A stretch of DNA of 64,000 nucleotides, taken from an uncultured Clostridia bacterium (lineage in GTDB: Bacteria > Bacillota > Clostridia > Christensenellales > Borkfalkiaceae). The translations under genes were made by a program, and so were the position numbers. The notes under the pieces are model-generated. The model saw only the letters and a program-made list of their open reading frames with translations. It had not been told where the DNA came from and did not search any database. Numbering within the stretch: the stretch's first letter is position 1; every line of letters starts with the position of its first letter. Positions 41,933 to 51,965 of the stretch are shown here, one piece after another. The stretch covers positions 62,001 to 126,000 of the forward strand of contig CALVLN010000004.1 of the NCBI GenBank assembly GCA_944338165.1, given 5' to 3'.

Positions 41933-41977
41933 AAAAAATACCCCCGCCCGCAGGTTGCGGTCGGGGGTATTTTTTTT
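41933..41977. terminator. Bidirectional terminator
   Basis: Nested stem ATACCCCCG/CGGGGGTAT with inner CCGCA/TGCGG, flanked by A and T runs; between the zinc-ribbon gene and glyA. Confidence 0.85.
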
Positions 41978-41979
41978 CG

Positions 41980-43230
41980 TTACATGACGTCGTGTTCGTA
42001 GATGGGGAAACGCGCGCAGAGCGCCGCCACGCGGGCGGAGACCTCCTCGACGGCGTCCTCCTTTTTGCGGATGACCGCGGTGACGAGATCAGCGATCTCC
42101 GCCGCCTCCGCCTCCTTCATGCCGCGCGAAGTGATGGCGGGCGTGCCGATGCGGACGCCGCTGGTGACGAAGGGCGAAGTCGTCTCAAACGGGATGGTGT
42201 TCTTATTCGCCGTGATGTGCGCGCGGTCCAATAGCGCTTCCAATTCCTTGCCCGTCATGCCCTCCTTGCGCAGATCGACGAGCATGAGGTGATTGTCCGT
42301 TCCGCCGGAGACGAGGCGCACGCCGTTTTCGGTGAAGCGCTTCGCCATGACCGCCGCGTTGCGCACGATCTGCGCCTGATACGCCTTGAACTCGGGGGAA
42401 AGCGCCTCCCGGAACGCGACCGCCTTGGCGGCGATGACGTGCATGAGCGGGCCGCCCTGCGTGCCGGGGAAGATGGCCTTGTCGATCGCTTTGCCGTACC
42501 GTTCCTTGCACATGATGGCGCCGCCGCGGGGGCCGCGCAGCGTCTTGTGCGTGGTGGTGGTGACGAAATCGGCATACGGCACCGGGGAAGGATGAAGCCC
42601 CGCCGCCACCAGGCCCGCAATGTGCGCGATGTCTACCATCATGAGCGCGCCCACCTTGTCGCAGATGGCGCGGATGCGGGCGAAATCGATGGTGCGCGGG
42701 TACGCGCTCGCACCCGAGACGATGAGCTTGGGCTTGCAGGAAAGCGCGATCTTTTCCATCTCGTCGTAATCGATGGTCTCCGTCGCTTCCGACACGCCGT
42801 AGGGCACGATGTTGAAATACACGCCCGAAATGTTGACGGGCGAGCCGTGGGTGAGATGCCCGCCGTGGGAGAGATTCATGCCCATGATCGTATCGCCGGG
42901 CTTTAACGCGGCAAAATAGACGGCAAAATTTGCCTGTGCGCCGCTGTGCGGCTGCACGTTGCAGTATTCGCAGCCGAACAGCTGCTTTAAGCGGTCGCGG
43001 GCAAGATCTTCCGCCACGTCCACGAACTGACAGCCGCCGTAATAGCGTTTCCCGGGATACCCTTCCGCATACTTGTTGGTAAAATGGCTGCCCATCGCCG
43101 CCATGACGGCGGGGGAAACGATGTTTTCACTGGCAATGAGTTCGAGATTGCCGCGCTGACGCGCCAGTTCCTGCTCCATTGCCGCGCAAAGTTCGGGATC
43201 CGCCCTGCGGATACAGCTGAGATCGATCAT
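41980..43230 (-). CDS. glyA: Serine hydroxymethyltransferase
   Basis: 416 residues. PLP-lysine motif [17 protein letters not shown]-terminal [31 protein letters not shown]. Interconverts serine and glycine with transfer of a one-carbon unit to tetrahydrofolate. Monocistronic, promoter at 43260-43288, GGAAGG before the ATG. Confidence 0.97.
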   Translation of the reverse strand: MIDLSCIRRADPELCAAMEQELARQRGNLELIASENIVSPAVMAAMGSHFTNKYAEGYPGKRYYGGCQFVDVAEDLARDRLKQLFGCEYCNVQPHSGAQANFAVYFAALKPGDTIMGMNLSHGGHLTHGSPVNISGVYFNIVPYGVSEATETIDYDEMEKIALSCKPKLIVSGASAYPRTIDFARIRAICDKVGALMMVDIAHIAGLVAAGLHPSPVPYADFVTTTTHKTLRGPRGGAIMCKERYGKAIDKAIFPGTQGGPLMHVIAAKAVAFREALSPEFKAYQAQIVRNAAVMAKRFTENGVRLVSGGTDNHLMLVDLRKEGMTGKELEALLDRAHITANKNTIPFETTSPFVTSGVRIGTPAITSRGMKEAEAAEIADLVTAVIRKKEDAVEEVSARVAALCARFPIYEHDVM

Positions 43231-43259
43231 ATCGCACCTTCCTTGACGTTGTTTTCCCC

Positions 43260-43288
43260 ATTATATCACAAATACGCGCGTTCGGCAA
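43260..43288 (-). promoter_or_regulatory. Promoter of glyA
   Basis: On the minus strand TTGCCG (43288-43283), 17-base spacer, TATAAT (43265-43260). Confidence 0.75.
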
Positions 43289-43398
43289 GGCTTTGCGCGG
43301 AGAAAACTGCATGCTCCGTTCTGCAAGGGCGTGACCCCTTTATGCACGGCGCGGCCGAAAAAATTTTCATCATGCCGAAAAAAATTCACGCTGTCCCC

Positions 43399-43427
43399 TT
43401 GAAAATATTCTTACGGTATGCTATAAT
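43399..43427 (+). promoter_or_regulatory. Promoter of the YbjN-type gene
   Basis: TTGAAA (43399-43404), 17-base spacer, TATAAT (43422-43427); AAAGGAGG before the start. Confidence 0.75.
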
Positions 43428-43451
43428 GGTTTCAAAAGGAGGATTTGATCC

Positions 43452-43928
43452 ATGTTTTTTTCATCCAATAACCCTGCAAAGGCTGCATTTGACCTCGTTG
43501 TAAAGACCTTCAAGAAAAACAAATGGAAGTACGAAGCCAACAAGGACAAACTGCAGGTCAAGACCATCTTCTCGGGCGACGACCTCGACATGACGCTGTA
43601 CATCAGCATCGACGAAGACAGAGACCTTCTGCGCATCTATTCGTTCCTGCCGGAAGATTTCCCCAGCGACAAGATCGCGCTCGGCGCGTTTGCCACCGCA
43701 GCCGTCAACTGGAAGATCGCCAACGGCACCTTCGACTACGACGTGTCCGACGGTACGGTCATGTTCCGCGTCGTCAACTCGTTCCGCAACTGCCCGATGA
43801 GCATGGAGATCATCGACTATCTCGTGCACATCACCGTCGGCACCGTGGACGAATACAACGACAAGCTCGTCGACCTTGCAAAGGGCAGAATGACGCTGGA
43901 CCAGTTCATGTCCGCCATCAACAACTAA
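43452..43928 (+). CDS. YbjN-domain protein
   Basis: 158 residues. The pattern LDMTLYISIDEDRDLLRIYSFLPEDFPSDKIALGAFATAAVNWKIANGTFDYDVSDGTVMFRV matches the YbjN/secretion-chaperone-like alpha/beta fold, followed by a four-residue NCPM turn and a C-terminal helix. No signal peptide. Function unclear in the family. Followed by two tandem terminators. Confidence 0.82.
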   Translation: MFFSSNNPAKAAFDLVVKTFKKNKWKYEANKDKLQVKTIFSGDDLDMTLYISIDEDRDLLRIYSFLPEDFPSDKIALGAFATAAVNWKIANGTFDYDVSDGTVMFRVVNSFRNCPMSMEIIDYLVHITVGTVDEYNDKLVDLAKGRMTLDQFMSAINN

Positions 43929-43936
43929 ACGATTTT

Positions 43937-43967
43937 CCGCCCGCAGCCTCTGCGGGCGGCTTTTTTT
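43937..43967 (+). terminator. First tandem terminator after the YbjN gene
   Basis: 10-bp stem CCGCCCGCAG/CTGCGGGCGG with three-base loop and T7. Confidence 0.88.
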
Positions 43968-44013
43968 GCAACGGGGCATGTCCGCTTCTTCGGACATGCC
44001 CCGTTGCTTTTTT
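43968..44013 (+). terminator. Second tandem terminator
   Basis: 17-bp perfect stem GCAACGGGGCATGTCCG and its complement, six-base loop CTTCTT, then T6. It starts at once after the T-run of the first. Confidence 0.85.
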
Positions 44014-44030
44014 CATTCCTTCGATCTACG

Positions 44031-45626
44031 TCATTCCGCAGCGTCGGGCGCGGGCTCTGCCGCCGCCCCGTAGAATCCCGACTGTTCCGCCTTTTGCACG
44101 AGGTCGAAAAACGATTCCTTATACGCATCTCCCGCGAGGTACCCTTCGGGGAGCGCCGCGAGGCGGGACAGCACGCCCGAAAGCGACGCCGTACCCATGT
44201 ACTGCGACTCGCGCAAAACGAGCGCAAATTCGGCGACACAGGCGGCAAACTGCGTATCCGCCGTCTCGCATTCCTCGCGCGTGACCGTGCACGCGATCTC
44301 ACGGTCGGCATCCGCCGTATCGCGGAAGCGCACCGCGGCTTCGGCAAGATCCCCCTCCTCTCCCGTGAGCGCAAGCTCATACATGACCGTCACGCAGAGG
44401 TTGCTGCCGATCTCCCCCGTGTCCTTTTCGGGGTTATTGAAGTCGTCTTCGGAGATCATCTTCAGGTCGTACCCGAGCAGGCGGTAAGAGGATACCGTAT
44501 CCGCGTTGAACGTAACGCCCGCCTTGGCGTCGTTTGCGACCGTATAGAGGGTGCCCGCCAGCTCCTCGGTAAAGATTTTTTCCGCTTCGAGCGGGCTGTC
44601 CATGTACGCATAATTGCCGTTCCCGTTGAGCGCGAGCGTCTGCAGGATATCGTCCCGCGTGTTGCCGAGCCCCACGCCGATAACGGAGAGGGCGACGCCG
44701 CCCTGCGCCTTGGACTGAATGAATTCCGTCAGCTCGTCCCGGTCGGTGACCCCCACGTTGAAATCGCCGTCCGAAAGCAGCACGACGCGGCTGTTCCCGG
44801 CTTCCGCCGCGTATTTTTCCGCCTCTGCATAGGCGCGCTCCAACCCGCCCGAGCCGTACGTCGACCCGTAGGAAGTGAGCTTTGCGATGGCATTGCGGAT
44901 GACGGGTTTGTTCTCCTCCGTCGCCGCCGTGCTTGCGAGCACCGTCTCCACACCGTTCGCATAGGTGACGATGGAGAGGCGGTCGTCCGCCCCCAGCGAA
45001 TCGACGAGTTTGTTGGCGCCGAGTTTGACGAGGTCGAGCCGCGTCTGTCCTTCCATCCCGCTGACGACGCCGCCCATCGAGCCGGACACGTCGACGAGCA
45101 GCACGTAATTGCCGCTGCCCGTCCGCTGCGCCGTTTCCGTGCGGATGCCGAGCGTCAGCAGCTTATGCTCCGCATTCCACGGGCAGTCGGCAAGATAGGG
45201 CGTGACGGCGATGCCCTCCCCCGCTTCGGGTGCGGGATAATCGTAGCTGAAGTAATTGACCAGTTCTTCCAGCCGCACCGAATCGGGCGCAACTTTGTCC
45301 TCTCTCATGATCTGTGCGCGGACGTAAGCGTAATTTGCCGTATTCCGGTCGAGCGAGAAGTAAGACGACGGCGCCTCTGCCGTATCGTAAAACCCCTGTT
45401 CGACGACGGCGTCGTACCCGTAATTCGGCTGTCCGTCCGATTCCCAGGGGAAAGAGGAATCTTCGCCGGAAACGCCCCCTTGCGGTCCTTGCGCTCCTCC
45501 ATCCGGCGCCGCGCCGTGATCCGGATCGTCGATAAACGTTTCCGCCCCGCCGCTGCAGGCGCAGAGCATCAGGCACAAAAGCACGGAAAGCCCGCCGACA
45601 ACTATCTTCTTTGCGATCGTTTTCAT
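44031..45626 (-). CDS. von Willebrand factor A lipoprotein (YfbK-like)
   Basis: 531 residues. Lipobox LCAC (Cys 24), Gly/Asp/Pro-rich linker, then the vWF N-terminal segment SSYFSLDRNTANYAYVRAQIMRED...LEELVNYFSYDYP, the A domain with the MIDAS motif DVSGS (179-183), and a C-terminal DUF3520-like region. Displays a metal-dependent adhesion-type domain on the outer membrane surface. AAGGAGG upstream. It is 91 bases after the anti-sigma-like gene and probably in the sigma operon. Confidence 0.9.
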   Translation of the reverse strand: MKTIAKKIVVGGLSVLLCLMLCACSGGAETFIDDPDHGAAPDGGAQGPQGGVSGEDSSFPWESDGQPNYGYDAVVEQGFYDTAEAPSSYFSLDRNTANYAYVRAQIMREDKVAPDSVRLEELVNYFSYDYPAPEAGEGIAVTPYLADCPWNAEHKLLTLGIRTETAQRTGSGNYVLLVDVSGSMGGVVSGMEGQTRLDLVKLGANKLVDSLGADDRLSIVTYANGVETVLASTAATEENKPVIRNAIAKLTSYGSTYGSGGLERAYAEAEKYAAEAGNSRVVLLSDGDFNVGVTDRDELTEFIQSKAQGGVALSVIGVGLGNTRDDILQTLALNGNGNYAYMDSPLEAEKIFTEELAGTLYTVANDAKAGVTFNADTVSSYRLLGYDLKMISEDDFNNPEKDTGEIGSNLCVTVMYELALTGEEGDLAEAAVRFRDTADADREIACTVTREECETADTQFAACVAEFALVLRESQYMGTASLSGVLSRLAALPEGYLAGDAYKESFFDLVQKAEQSGFYGAAAEPAPDAAE

Positions 45627-45717
45627 CCTTGTTTCCTCCTTATCCCGCGCCTGTTTGCGGCGCGTTCACCTTAACAACGCTTCCAAACGCCCGCTGTCCC
45701 GCCGCGGCGGAAAAATT

Positions 45718-46413
45718 TTACGCCCCGGCTGCGAGCAGACGCATGAGGAAGGAAAGATCGGAAACATCCCTGCTTGTAAGCGTCACGCAGCAGACGTTTT
45801 CCCCGAGCAGCTGCGCGTCGTATACGGTCTCCCCGTTTTCCGCCGTGCGCTGCGCGTAAGTATAGGCGTGCCCGAGGGCGTCGCCGCGCTCCTCCAACGA
45901 TGCGTAGCGCTCCGCCTGCGGCAGCGAGTACGTCCCGCCCGAAAGGTCAACGTACGCCTCCGCCTCCCAATGGGAAAAGCCGTGCAGATAGCGGAGCCGC
46001 ACCTCCACCCGGAGCGGTGAACCGTCCTCCGCCGTATACAGCGTATAGTCCGCCTGCGCGTTGTCCGCCCATTCAAAGGGCGCCAGCCCCCTGATGGCGC
46101 CGTACTCCGCCGCGAGCGAAGCATACGTGACGCGCGTGCCGACGGGCTCCGTCCCGTCGGGCGGAACGGCGGAAGGCCCCGCGGGAGCGCCGCCATGCAG
46201 CGTACCTGCAAACACCGCCCCCGCCGTCACCGTGCCGATGAGAAGCGCGCACGCGCAGGCAGAGGCGAATGCCATCCACCGTCTCCTCTTTTGCGCGCGG
46301 CGGGCGCCGAGCGCCTCTTTGGCCGCGGACAGATCGCAGCGCGGCGCCTCGGCGCCGTCAAAATAGGCGCGGAATTCTTGTTCGAGTCGTTCGTCTTTTT
46401 TCATATCTTCCAT
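45718..46413 (-). CDS. Membrane anti-sigma-like protein
   Basis: 231 residues. Short cytosolic N-terminus (about 45 residues, charged: ERLEQEFRAYFDGAEAPRCDLSAAKEALGARRAQKRRR), one transmembrane helix (about 47-69, MAFASACACALLIGTVTAGAVFAG) and an extracytoplasmic domain. This is the layout of anti-sigma factors, with the sigma gene 13 bases upstream. No ZAS zinc motif (HxxxCxxC) was found, so binding to sigma is inferred from layout only. The ATG at 46404 is an alternative start. Confidence 0.7.
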   Translation of the reverse strand: MEDMKKDERLEQEFRAYFDGAEAPRCDLSAAKEALGARRAQKRRRWMAFASACACALLIGTVTAGAVFAGTLHGGAPAGPSAVPPDGTEPVGTRVTYASLAAEYGAIRGLAPFEWADNAQADYTLYTAEDGSPLRVEVRLRYLHGFSHWEAEAYVDLSGGTYSLPQAERYASLEERGDALGHAYTYAQRTAENGETVYDAQLLGENVCCVTLTSRDVSDLSFLMRLLAAGA

Positions 46414-46426
46414 ACTTACAACGCGT

Positions 46427-46978
46427 TCAACCCTCCGTTTGTCCCTCGGAAAGCAGCTCTTTCAGCTTTTCCTCCGCCGCGGTGACCAGCCGCCCCACCG
46501 CCGACTTGCTCTTCCCCGTCTCCGCGGCGATCTCCCGCACGGTGAGATCGAGATAATACCTGTAATAGATCATCGCGCGCTCCTCTTTGGTGAGGCGCGA
46601 GACGGCGTCCTCAAGCGCGGCGGCGCGTTCGATGCGGCTGCCGTCGTAACGCCCGTCGGTGAGGTGGAAGAATGCGTCGATATCCTCCTCCGCGCGCACC
46701 TTGCGGCGGCGCAGAAGGTCAAAAGCGCAATTGCGCACGATGCGCATGACGAAGGCATACGCGTTCGTATCCGCGCGGTACCCGCGAATGCCTCGGGCGA
46801 GCTTTATAAAACTTTCACTGACCACGTCTTCCGCGTCCTGGCGGTTCCTGACGATGCCGAGGGCGAGCGCGTACATGCGCCCGCCGATGCAGGAAAAGAC
46901 GGCGTCCAGCGCCTTGGCGTCGCCGCCGCGCAGGGACAGAAGAAGCTCGTTAAGTTGTCCGCGGTCACCCGGCCCCAT
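46427..46978 (-). CDS. ECF-type RNA polymerase sigma factor
   Basis: 183 residues from 46978 (MGPGDRGQLNELLLSLRGGDAKALDAVFSC), AAGGAGG upstream; the longer frame contains the promoter. Region 2 (MYALALGIVRNRQDAEDVVSESFIKLARGI...AYAFVMRIVRNCAFDLLRRRK) and region 4 HTH (LDLTVREIAAETGKSKSAVGRLVTAAEEKLKELL). First gene of a three-gene operon with an anti-sigma-like membrane protein and a vWA lipoprotein. Confidence 0.92.
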   Translation of the reverse strand: MGPGDRGQLNELLLSLRGGDAKALDAVFSCIGGRMYALALGIVRNRQDAEDVVSESFIKLARGIRGYRADTNAYAFVMRIVRNCAFDLLRRRKVRAEEDIDAFFHLTDGRYDGSRIERAAALEDAVSRLTKEERAMIYYRYYLDLTVREIAAETGKSKSAVGRLVTAAEEKLKELLSEGQTEG

Positions 46979-47005
46979 GCGCGCCTCCTTACAAATTCTG
47001 CCACC

Positions 47006-47034
47006 ATTGTAATACACGGCGCTCCCGTTGTCAA
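47006..47034 (-). promoter_or_regulatory. Sigma-A promoter of the ECF operon
   Basis: On the minus strand TTGACA (47034-47029), 17-base spacer, TACAAT (47011-47006). It looks housekeeping rather than an ECF promoter. The -35 starts five bases after the trxA terminator T-run. Confidence 0.75.
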
Positions 47035-47038
47035 GGGC

Positions 47039-47071
47039 AAAAAAACGGACGGAGCGCGTCTGCTCCGTCCG
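47039..47071 (-). terminator. Terminator after trxA
   Basis: 10-bp stem CGGACGGAGC/GCTCCGTCCG, loop of six, then seven T on the minus strand. Confidence 0.88.
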
Positions 47072-47157
47072 CATGCGTCTGTTTTTTCGCCCGCGCGCGG
47101 AAGAAAAGCTACGCTTTTCCCGCACGCGCGCCTACCGCGCCGACGGCGGCAGAAAAT

Positions 47158-47469
47158 TTACAGATTGCGTTCCAAAAAGCTCTTCATGGCAGCCTTTGGC
47201 ACATAGCCGAGGTTATGATCCTTGACCTTGCCGTCCGCAAAAATCAACACGTCCGGGATGGACATGATGCCGAACTGTGCCGCCGCTTCCTGATTGTCGT
47301 CCACGTTGACTTTGACGAATTCCGCCTTGTCCTTCAGCTCCTCGGAGAGTTCCTCCATAACGGGCCCGAGCATGCGGCAGGGGCCGCACCAGCTTGCCCA
47401 GAAGTCGCACACCACCGTCTTGCCTTCTTTGACCATGGCAATGAGTTCGCTTCCGCTGATCTCTTTCAT
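47158..47469 (-). CDS. trxA: Thioredoxin
   Basis: 103 residues from 47469 (GAGGAGG upstream). Active site WCGPC in VCDFWASWCGPCRMLGPVMEEL, and the cis-proline loop MSIPDVL. Cytosolic disulfide reductant. Last gene of the long hisS/hslU operon; 11-base gap to hisS. Confidence 0.95.
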   Translation of the reverse strand: MKEISGSELIAMVKEGKTVVCDFWASWCGPCRMLGPVMEELSEELKDKAEFVKVNVDDNQEAAAQFGIMSIPDVLIFADGKVKDHNLGYVPKAAMKSFLERNL

Positions 47470-47480
47470 CGTATACCTCC

Positions 47481-48746
47481 TCAATTTTTATTTTTGTGCG
47501 CAAAAATATATTGCGCAAGTTGTTCAAAAGCTACCCGTTCCGAAGAAGACGTGCGCATATCCTTGACTTCCGCCGCGCCCGCAGAAAGCTCGCTTTCGCC
47601 GACGACCGCCACAAAGCGCGCCCCCGTCTTGTCCGCATACTTGAACTGCGACTTGACGGAACGGTCCATAAGGTCAACCTCGCAGGGGATGCCCGCCCTG
47701 CGCAGCGAGGCCGCGAGCAGGAAACACTGCCGGCGGCTTACCTCGTCCATGCCGAGAAGATAACAATCCGCCCTGTTTTCCTCGGGCATGGGTACGCCTT
47801 CTGCTTCCAGCACCATCAGCAGGCGCTCCAGCCCCGCCGCAAATCCGACCGCGGGAACGGCGCGTTCGCCCATCTGTTCGAGCAGAGAATCGTATCTTCC
47901 GCCGCCGCACACGGTGCCCTGGGCGCCCGCCGCAGACGTCGTGAACTCGAACACGGTACGGCTGTAGTAATCCAACCCGCGCACGATGGACGGATTGACC
48001 TCGTATGCGACGCCCGCCGCATCCAGGAGCGATCTGACCTCCTCGAAATGCGCGCGGCAGTCGGCGCAGAGATAGTCGAGGATCCGGGGCGCGCCCGCCG
48101 TGATGCGGCGGCACCCCTCCTCCTTGCAGTCGAGCATGCGCATGGGATTTTTTTCAAAGCGCGCGCGGCAGTCGGCGCACATCTCTTCAAGATGCGGCCG
48201 GAAGTAATCGCGCAGCGCCTCGTTGTACGCCGTGCGGCACTGCCTGCAGCCGATGGAATTGAGCTCCAGCTTGATCTGTTTCAACCCCAGGCGGCGCAGA
48301 AAGAGGTCGGCGAGCAAAATCGTCTCCGCATCCGCCTGCGGGCCCGCCGCGCCGTACAGCTCCACGCCGAATTGATGGAACTCGCGCAGGCGCCCTGCCT
48401 GCGGCCGCTCGTAGCGGAAGGCGGAAATGAGATAGTAAAGTTTTGCGGGAAGCACGCCGCCCGCCATGCCGTTCTCGATGAACGACCGCGCAACGCCCGC
48501 GGTGCCTTCCGGGCGGAGCGTCACCGAACGGCCTCCCTTATCGAGGAAGGTATACATCTCCTTGGTGACGATGTCCGTGGTGTCCCCCACCCCGCGCTGA
48601 AAGAGCTCGGTATGCTCGAAGACGGGGGTGCGGATCTCTTTGAAGGCGAACAACTCCGCCGTCTCACGCGCCGTGCGCTCGATGAACTGCCAGAGGTGGG
48701 AACGGGAAGGGAGCACGTCCTTGGTGCCCTTGGGAATGTGGATCAT
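47481..48746 (-). CDS. hisS: Histidyl-tRNA synthetase
   Basis: 421 residues. Class II motifs; IPKGTKDVLPSRSHLWQFIERTARE (motif 1), FRYERPQAGRLREFHQFGVE (motif 2) and the His loop VRGLDYYSRTVFEF. GGAG before the ATG. Not paired with aspS as in many Firmicutes; it follows hslU and precedes trxA. Confidence 0.96.
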   Translation of the reverse strand: MIHIPKGTKDVLPSRSHLWQFIERTARETAELFAFKEIRTPVFEHTELFQRGVGDTTDIVTKEMYTFLDKGGRSVTLRPEGTAGVARSFIENGMAGGVLPAKLYYLISAFRYERPQAGRLREFHQFGVELYGAAGPQADAETILLADLFLRRLGLKQIKLELNSIGCRQCRTAYNEALRDYFRPHLEEMCADCRARFEKNPMRMLDCKEEGCRRITAGAPRILDYLCADCRAHFEEVRSLLDAAGVAYEVNPSIVRGLDYYSRTVFEFTTSAAGAQGTVCGGGRYDSLLEQMGERAVPAVGFAAGLERLLMVLEAEGVPMPEENRADCYLLGMDEVSRRQCFLLAASLRRAGIPCEVDLMDRSVKSQFKYADKTGARFVAVVGESELSAGAAEVKDMRTSSSERVAFEQLAQYIFAHKNKN

Positions 48747-48772
48747 GTTATCTCCTTATGTGCTGCGAGTGA

Positions 48773-50083
<1,311 letters not shown>

Positions 50084-50127
50084 GATTTTCTCCTTATTGG
50101 ATGACTGCGGCCTATCCGTGTCTGCGG

Positions 50128-50664
50128 TCAGACCGTCTCGCAAATGATATGGTCGTTGGTGTACACGCAGATCTCGCTGGCGATCTTGAGCGCCTTCCTT
50201 GCGATCTCCTCCGCGCCGAAATCGGTATTCTGCACGAGCGCGCGCGCCGCGGCCAAAGCATAATTGCCGCCGCTGCCGATGGCGCAGATGCCTTCGTCCG
50301 GTTCGATGACTTCGCCCGTGCCCGAAAGGATGAGCAGCGTGTCCTTGTCCGCCGTGATCATCATGGCTTCCAGCCTGCGGCCGATCTTATCCGACCGCCA
50401 CATGTCCGCAAGCTCCACCGCCGACCGCATGAGGTTGCCCGCAAACTTGTTGAGCATCCCCTCAAACCGCTCGGAGAGGGCAAACGCGTCCGTAACGGAG
50501 CCCGCAAAGCCCAAAATGACCTTGCCGCCGTAGATGCGGCGCACCTTGATCGCCGTATTTTTAAAGATGACCGATTCGCCCATGGTGACCTGACCGTCGC
50601 CGGCGATGGCCGTAACGCCGTCGCGTTTGACGGCGCAGATCGTCGTTCCGTGAAATTCCATCAT
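50128..50664 (-). CDS. hslV: HslV/ClpQ protease subunit
   Basis: 178 residues. N-terminal [26 protein letters not shown] with the catalytic Thr of the proteasome beta fold after a short propeptide. The ATG at 50664 overlaps the trmFO stop by four bases (ATGA). Forms the HslVU protease. Confidence 0.96.
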   Translation of the reverse strand: MMEFHGTTICAVKRDGVTAIAGDGQVTMGESVIFKNTAIKVRRIYGGKVILGFAGSVTDAFALSERFEGMLNKFAGNLMRSAVELADMWRSDKIGRRLEAMMITADKDTLLILSGTGEVIEPDEGICAIGSGGNYALAAARALVQNTDFGAEEIARKALKIASEICVYTNDHIICETV

Positions 50665-51965
50665 AACTCCTTTGCTCCCGCGATCGTCTTGCGGAAGCGT
50701 TCGATCTCTTCGAGAGCGCGCTCGGAAAGCCGCCTCTTTTTCTCTTTTTTGTCGCGGATCCCGTCAAATCCGCCCGCCAGCACGCCGTAATTCGCGTTCA
50801 TGGGCGAAAAATCTCTGTTCTCCGCAGCGATATACCGGGAAAGCGCCCCGCACATGCAGGTGGACTGCGGCACTTCGTCCGCCGCGCCGTTGAGCCTGTT
50901 CCAGACATGAATGCCCGCGAGGAGCCCGCTCATGGCGCTTTCCACATACCCCTCAACGCCCGTGATCTGCCCCGCAAAAAAGAGATCGGGGCACCCCTTG
51001 ACCGAAAAATCGGCGTTGAGCACGCGCGGGGAATCGAGATACGTGTTGCGGTGCATGACCCCGTAGCGCAGAAATTCCGCATGGCGGAGGGCGGGGATGA
51101 GGGAAAACACGCGTTTCTGTTCGCCGAAGCGGAGATTGGTCTGGCAGCCGACGAGGTTATAACAGGTCCCCTCGGCGTTTTCCTTGCGCAGCTGCAGCAC
51201 GGCGTACGGCCGCGTACCGTCCGCCCCGCTCAGCCCCACCGGTTTGAACGTGCCGAACCGCAGCGTGTCCTTCCCGCGGGAAGCCATCACCTCGACGGGC
51301 ATGCATCCCTCGAAGATCTCGCGCTTTTCAAAGTCGTGCAGCGTCACCTTTTCCGCGGCGAGAAGCGCCGACACGAACGCCTCGTACTCCTCCCGCGTGA
51401 GCGGACAGTTGATATAATCGCCCGTGCCCCTGCCGTAACGGTCGCCCGTAAAGGTATGCGCATACTCGATGCTGTCCGCGGAAACGATGGGCGCCGACGC
51501 ATCGTAGAAATGCAGCCCGCCGCCGAACCGGGCGGCGATCGCCTCATACAGGGCGCCCGACGTGAGCGGCCCCGTGGCGACGATGCCGCGCTCGGGCAGC
51601 TGCGTCTGTTCCTCCGTGACCACGTGAATATGCGGACATGCCCGTATCTCCCGCGTCACAAACGCGGCAAATGCTTCGCGGTCGACGGCGAGCGCGCCGC
51701 CCGCCGGCACACGCGTCCGTTCCGCCGCCCGCATGGTGACGGAGCCCAAACGGCGCAGTTCTTCTTTGAGAAGCCCGCAGGCATTCCCCCACACGTCGTC
51801 GCTCTTCAGGGAATTGGAGCAGACGAGCTCGCAGAACAGCGGGCTCTCATGCGCGGGGGTGAATTTTCCGGGCTTCATCTCGACGAGCTCGACGTCCGCC
51901 CCGCGGCTGCCGAGAAAATACGCCGCCTCGCACCCCGCGAGCCCCGCGCCGACGATGCGGATCAC
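50661..51965 (-). CDS. trmFO: Methylenetetrahydrofolate-tRNA uridine-54 methyltransferase TrmFO
   Basis: 434 residues. FAD motif [21 protein letters not shown] at the N-terminus, [28 protein letters not shown], and [25 protein letters not shown]. Starts with GTG at 51965, overlapping the topA stop (GTGA). Makes ribothymidine at tRNA position 54 using methylene-folate and FADH2. Confidence 0.95.
   Translation of the reverse strand: MIRIVGAGLAGCEAAYFLGSRGADVELVEMKPGKFTPAHESPLFCELVCSNSLKSDDVWGNACGLLKEELRRLGSVTMRAAERTRVPAGGALAVDREAFAAFVTREIRACPHIHVVTEEQTQLPERGIVATGPLTSGALYEAIAARFGGGLHFYDASAPIVSADSIEYAHTFTGDRYGRGTGDYINCPLTREEYEAFVSALLAAEKVTLHDFEKREIFEGCMPVEVMASRGKDTLRFGTFKPVGLSGADGTRPYAVLQLRKENAEGTCYNLVGCQTNLRFGEQKRVFSLIPALRHAEFLRYGVMHRNTYLDSPRVLNADFSVKGCPDLFFAGQITGVEGYVESAMSGLLAGIHVWNRLNGAADEVPQSTCMCGALSRYIAAENRDFSPMNANYGVLAGGFDGIRDKKEKKRRLSERALEEIERFRKTIAGAKEL

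Noticed and set aside
45718-46413. RsgI- or RsiW-type anti-sigma identification
   Set aside because: No RsgI N-domain and no HxxxCxxC ZAS motif; only the membrane layout supports an anti-sigma role.
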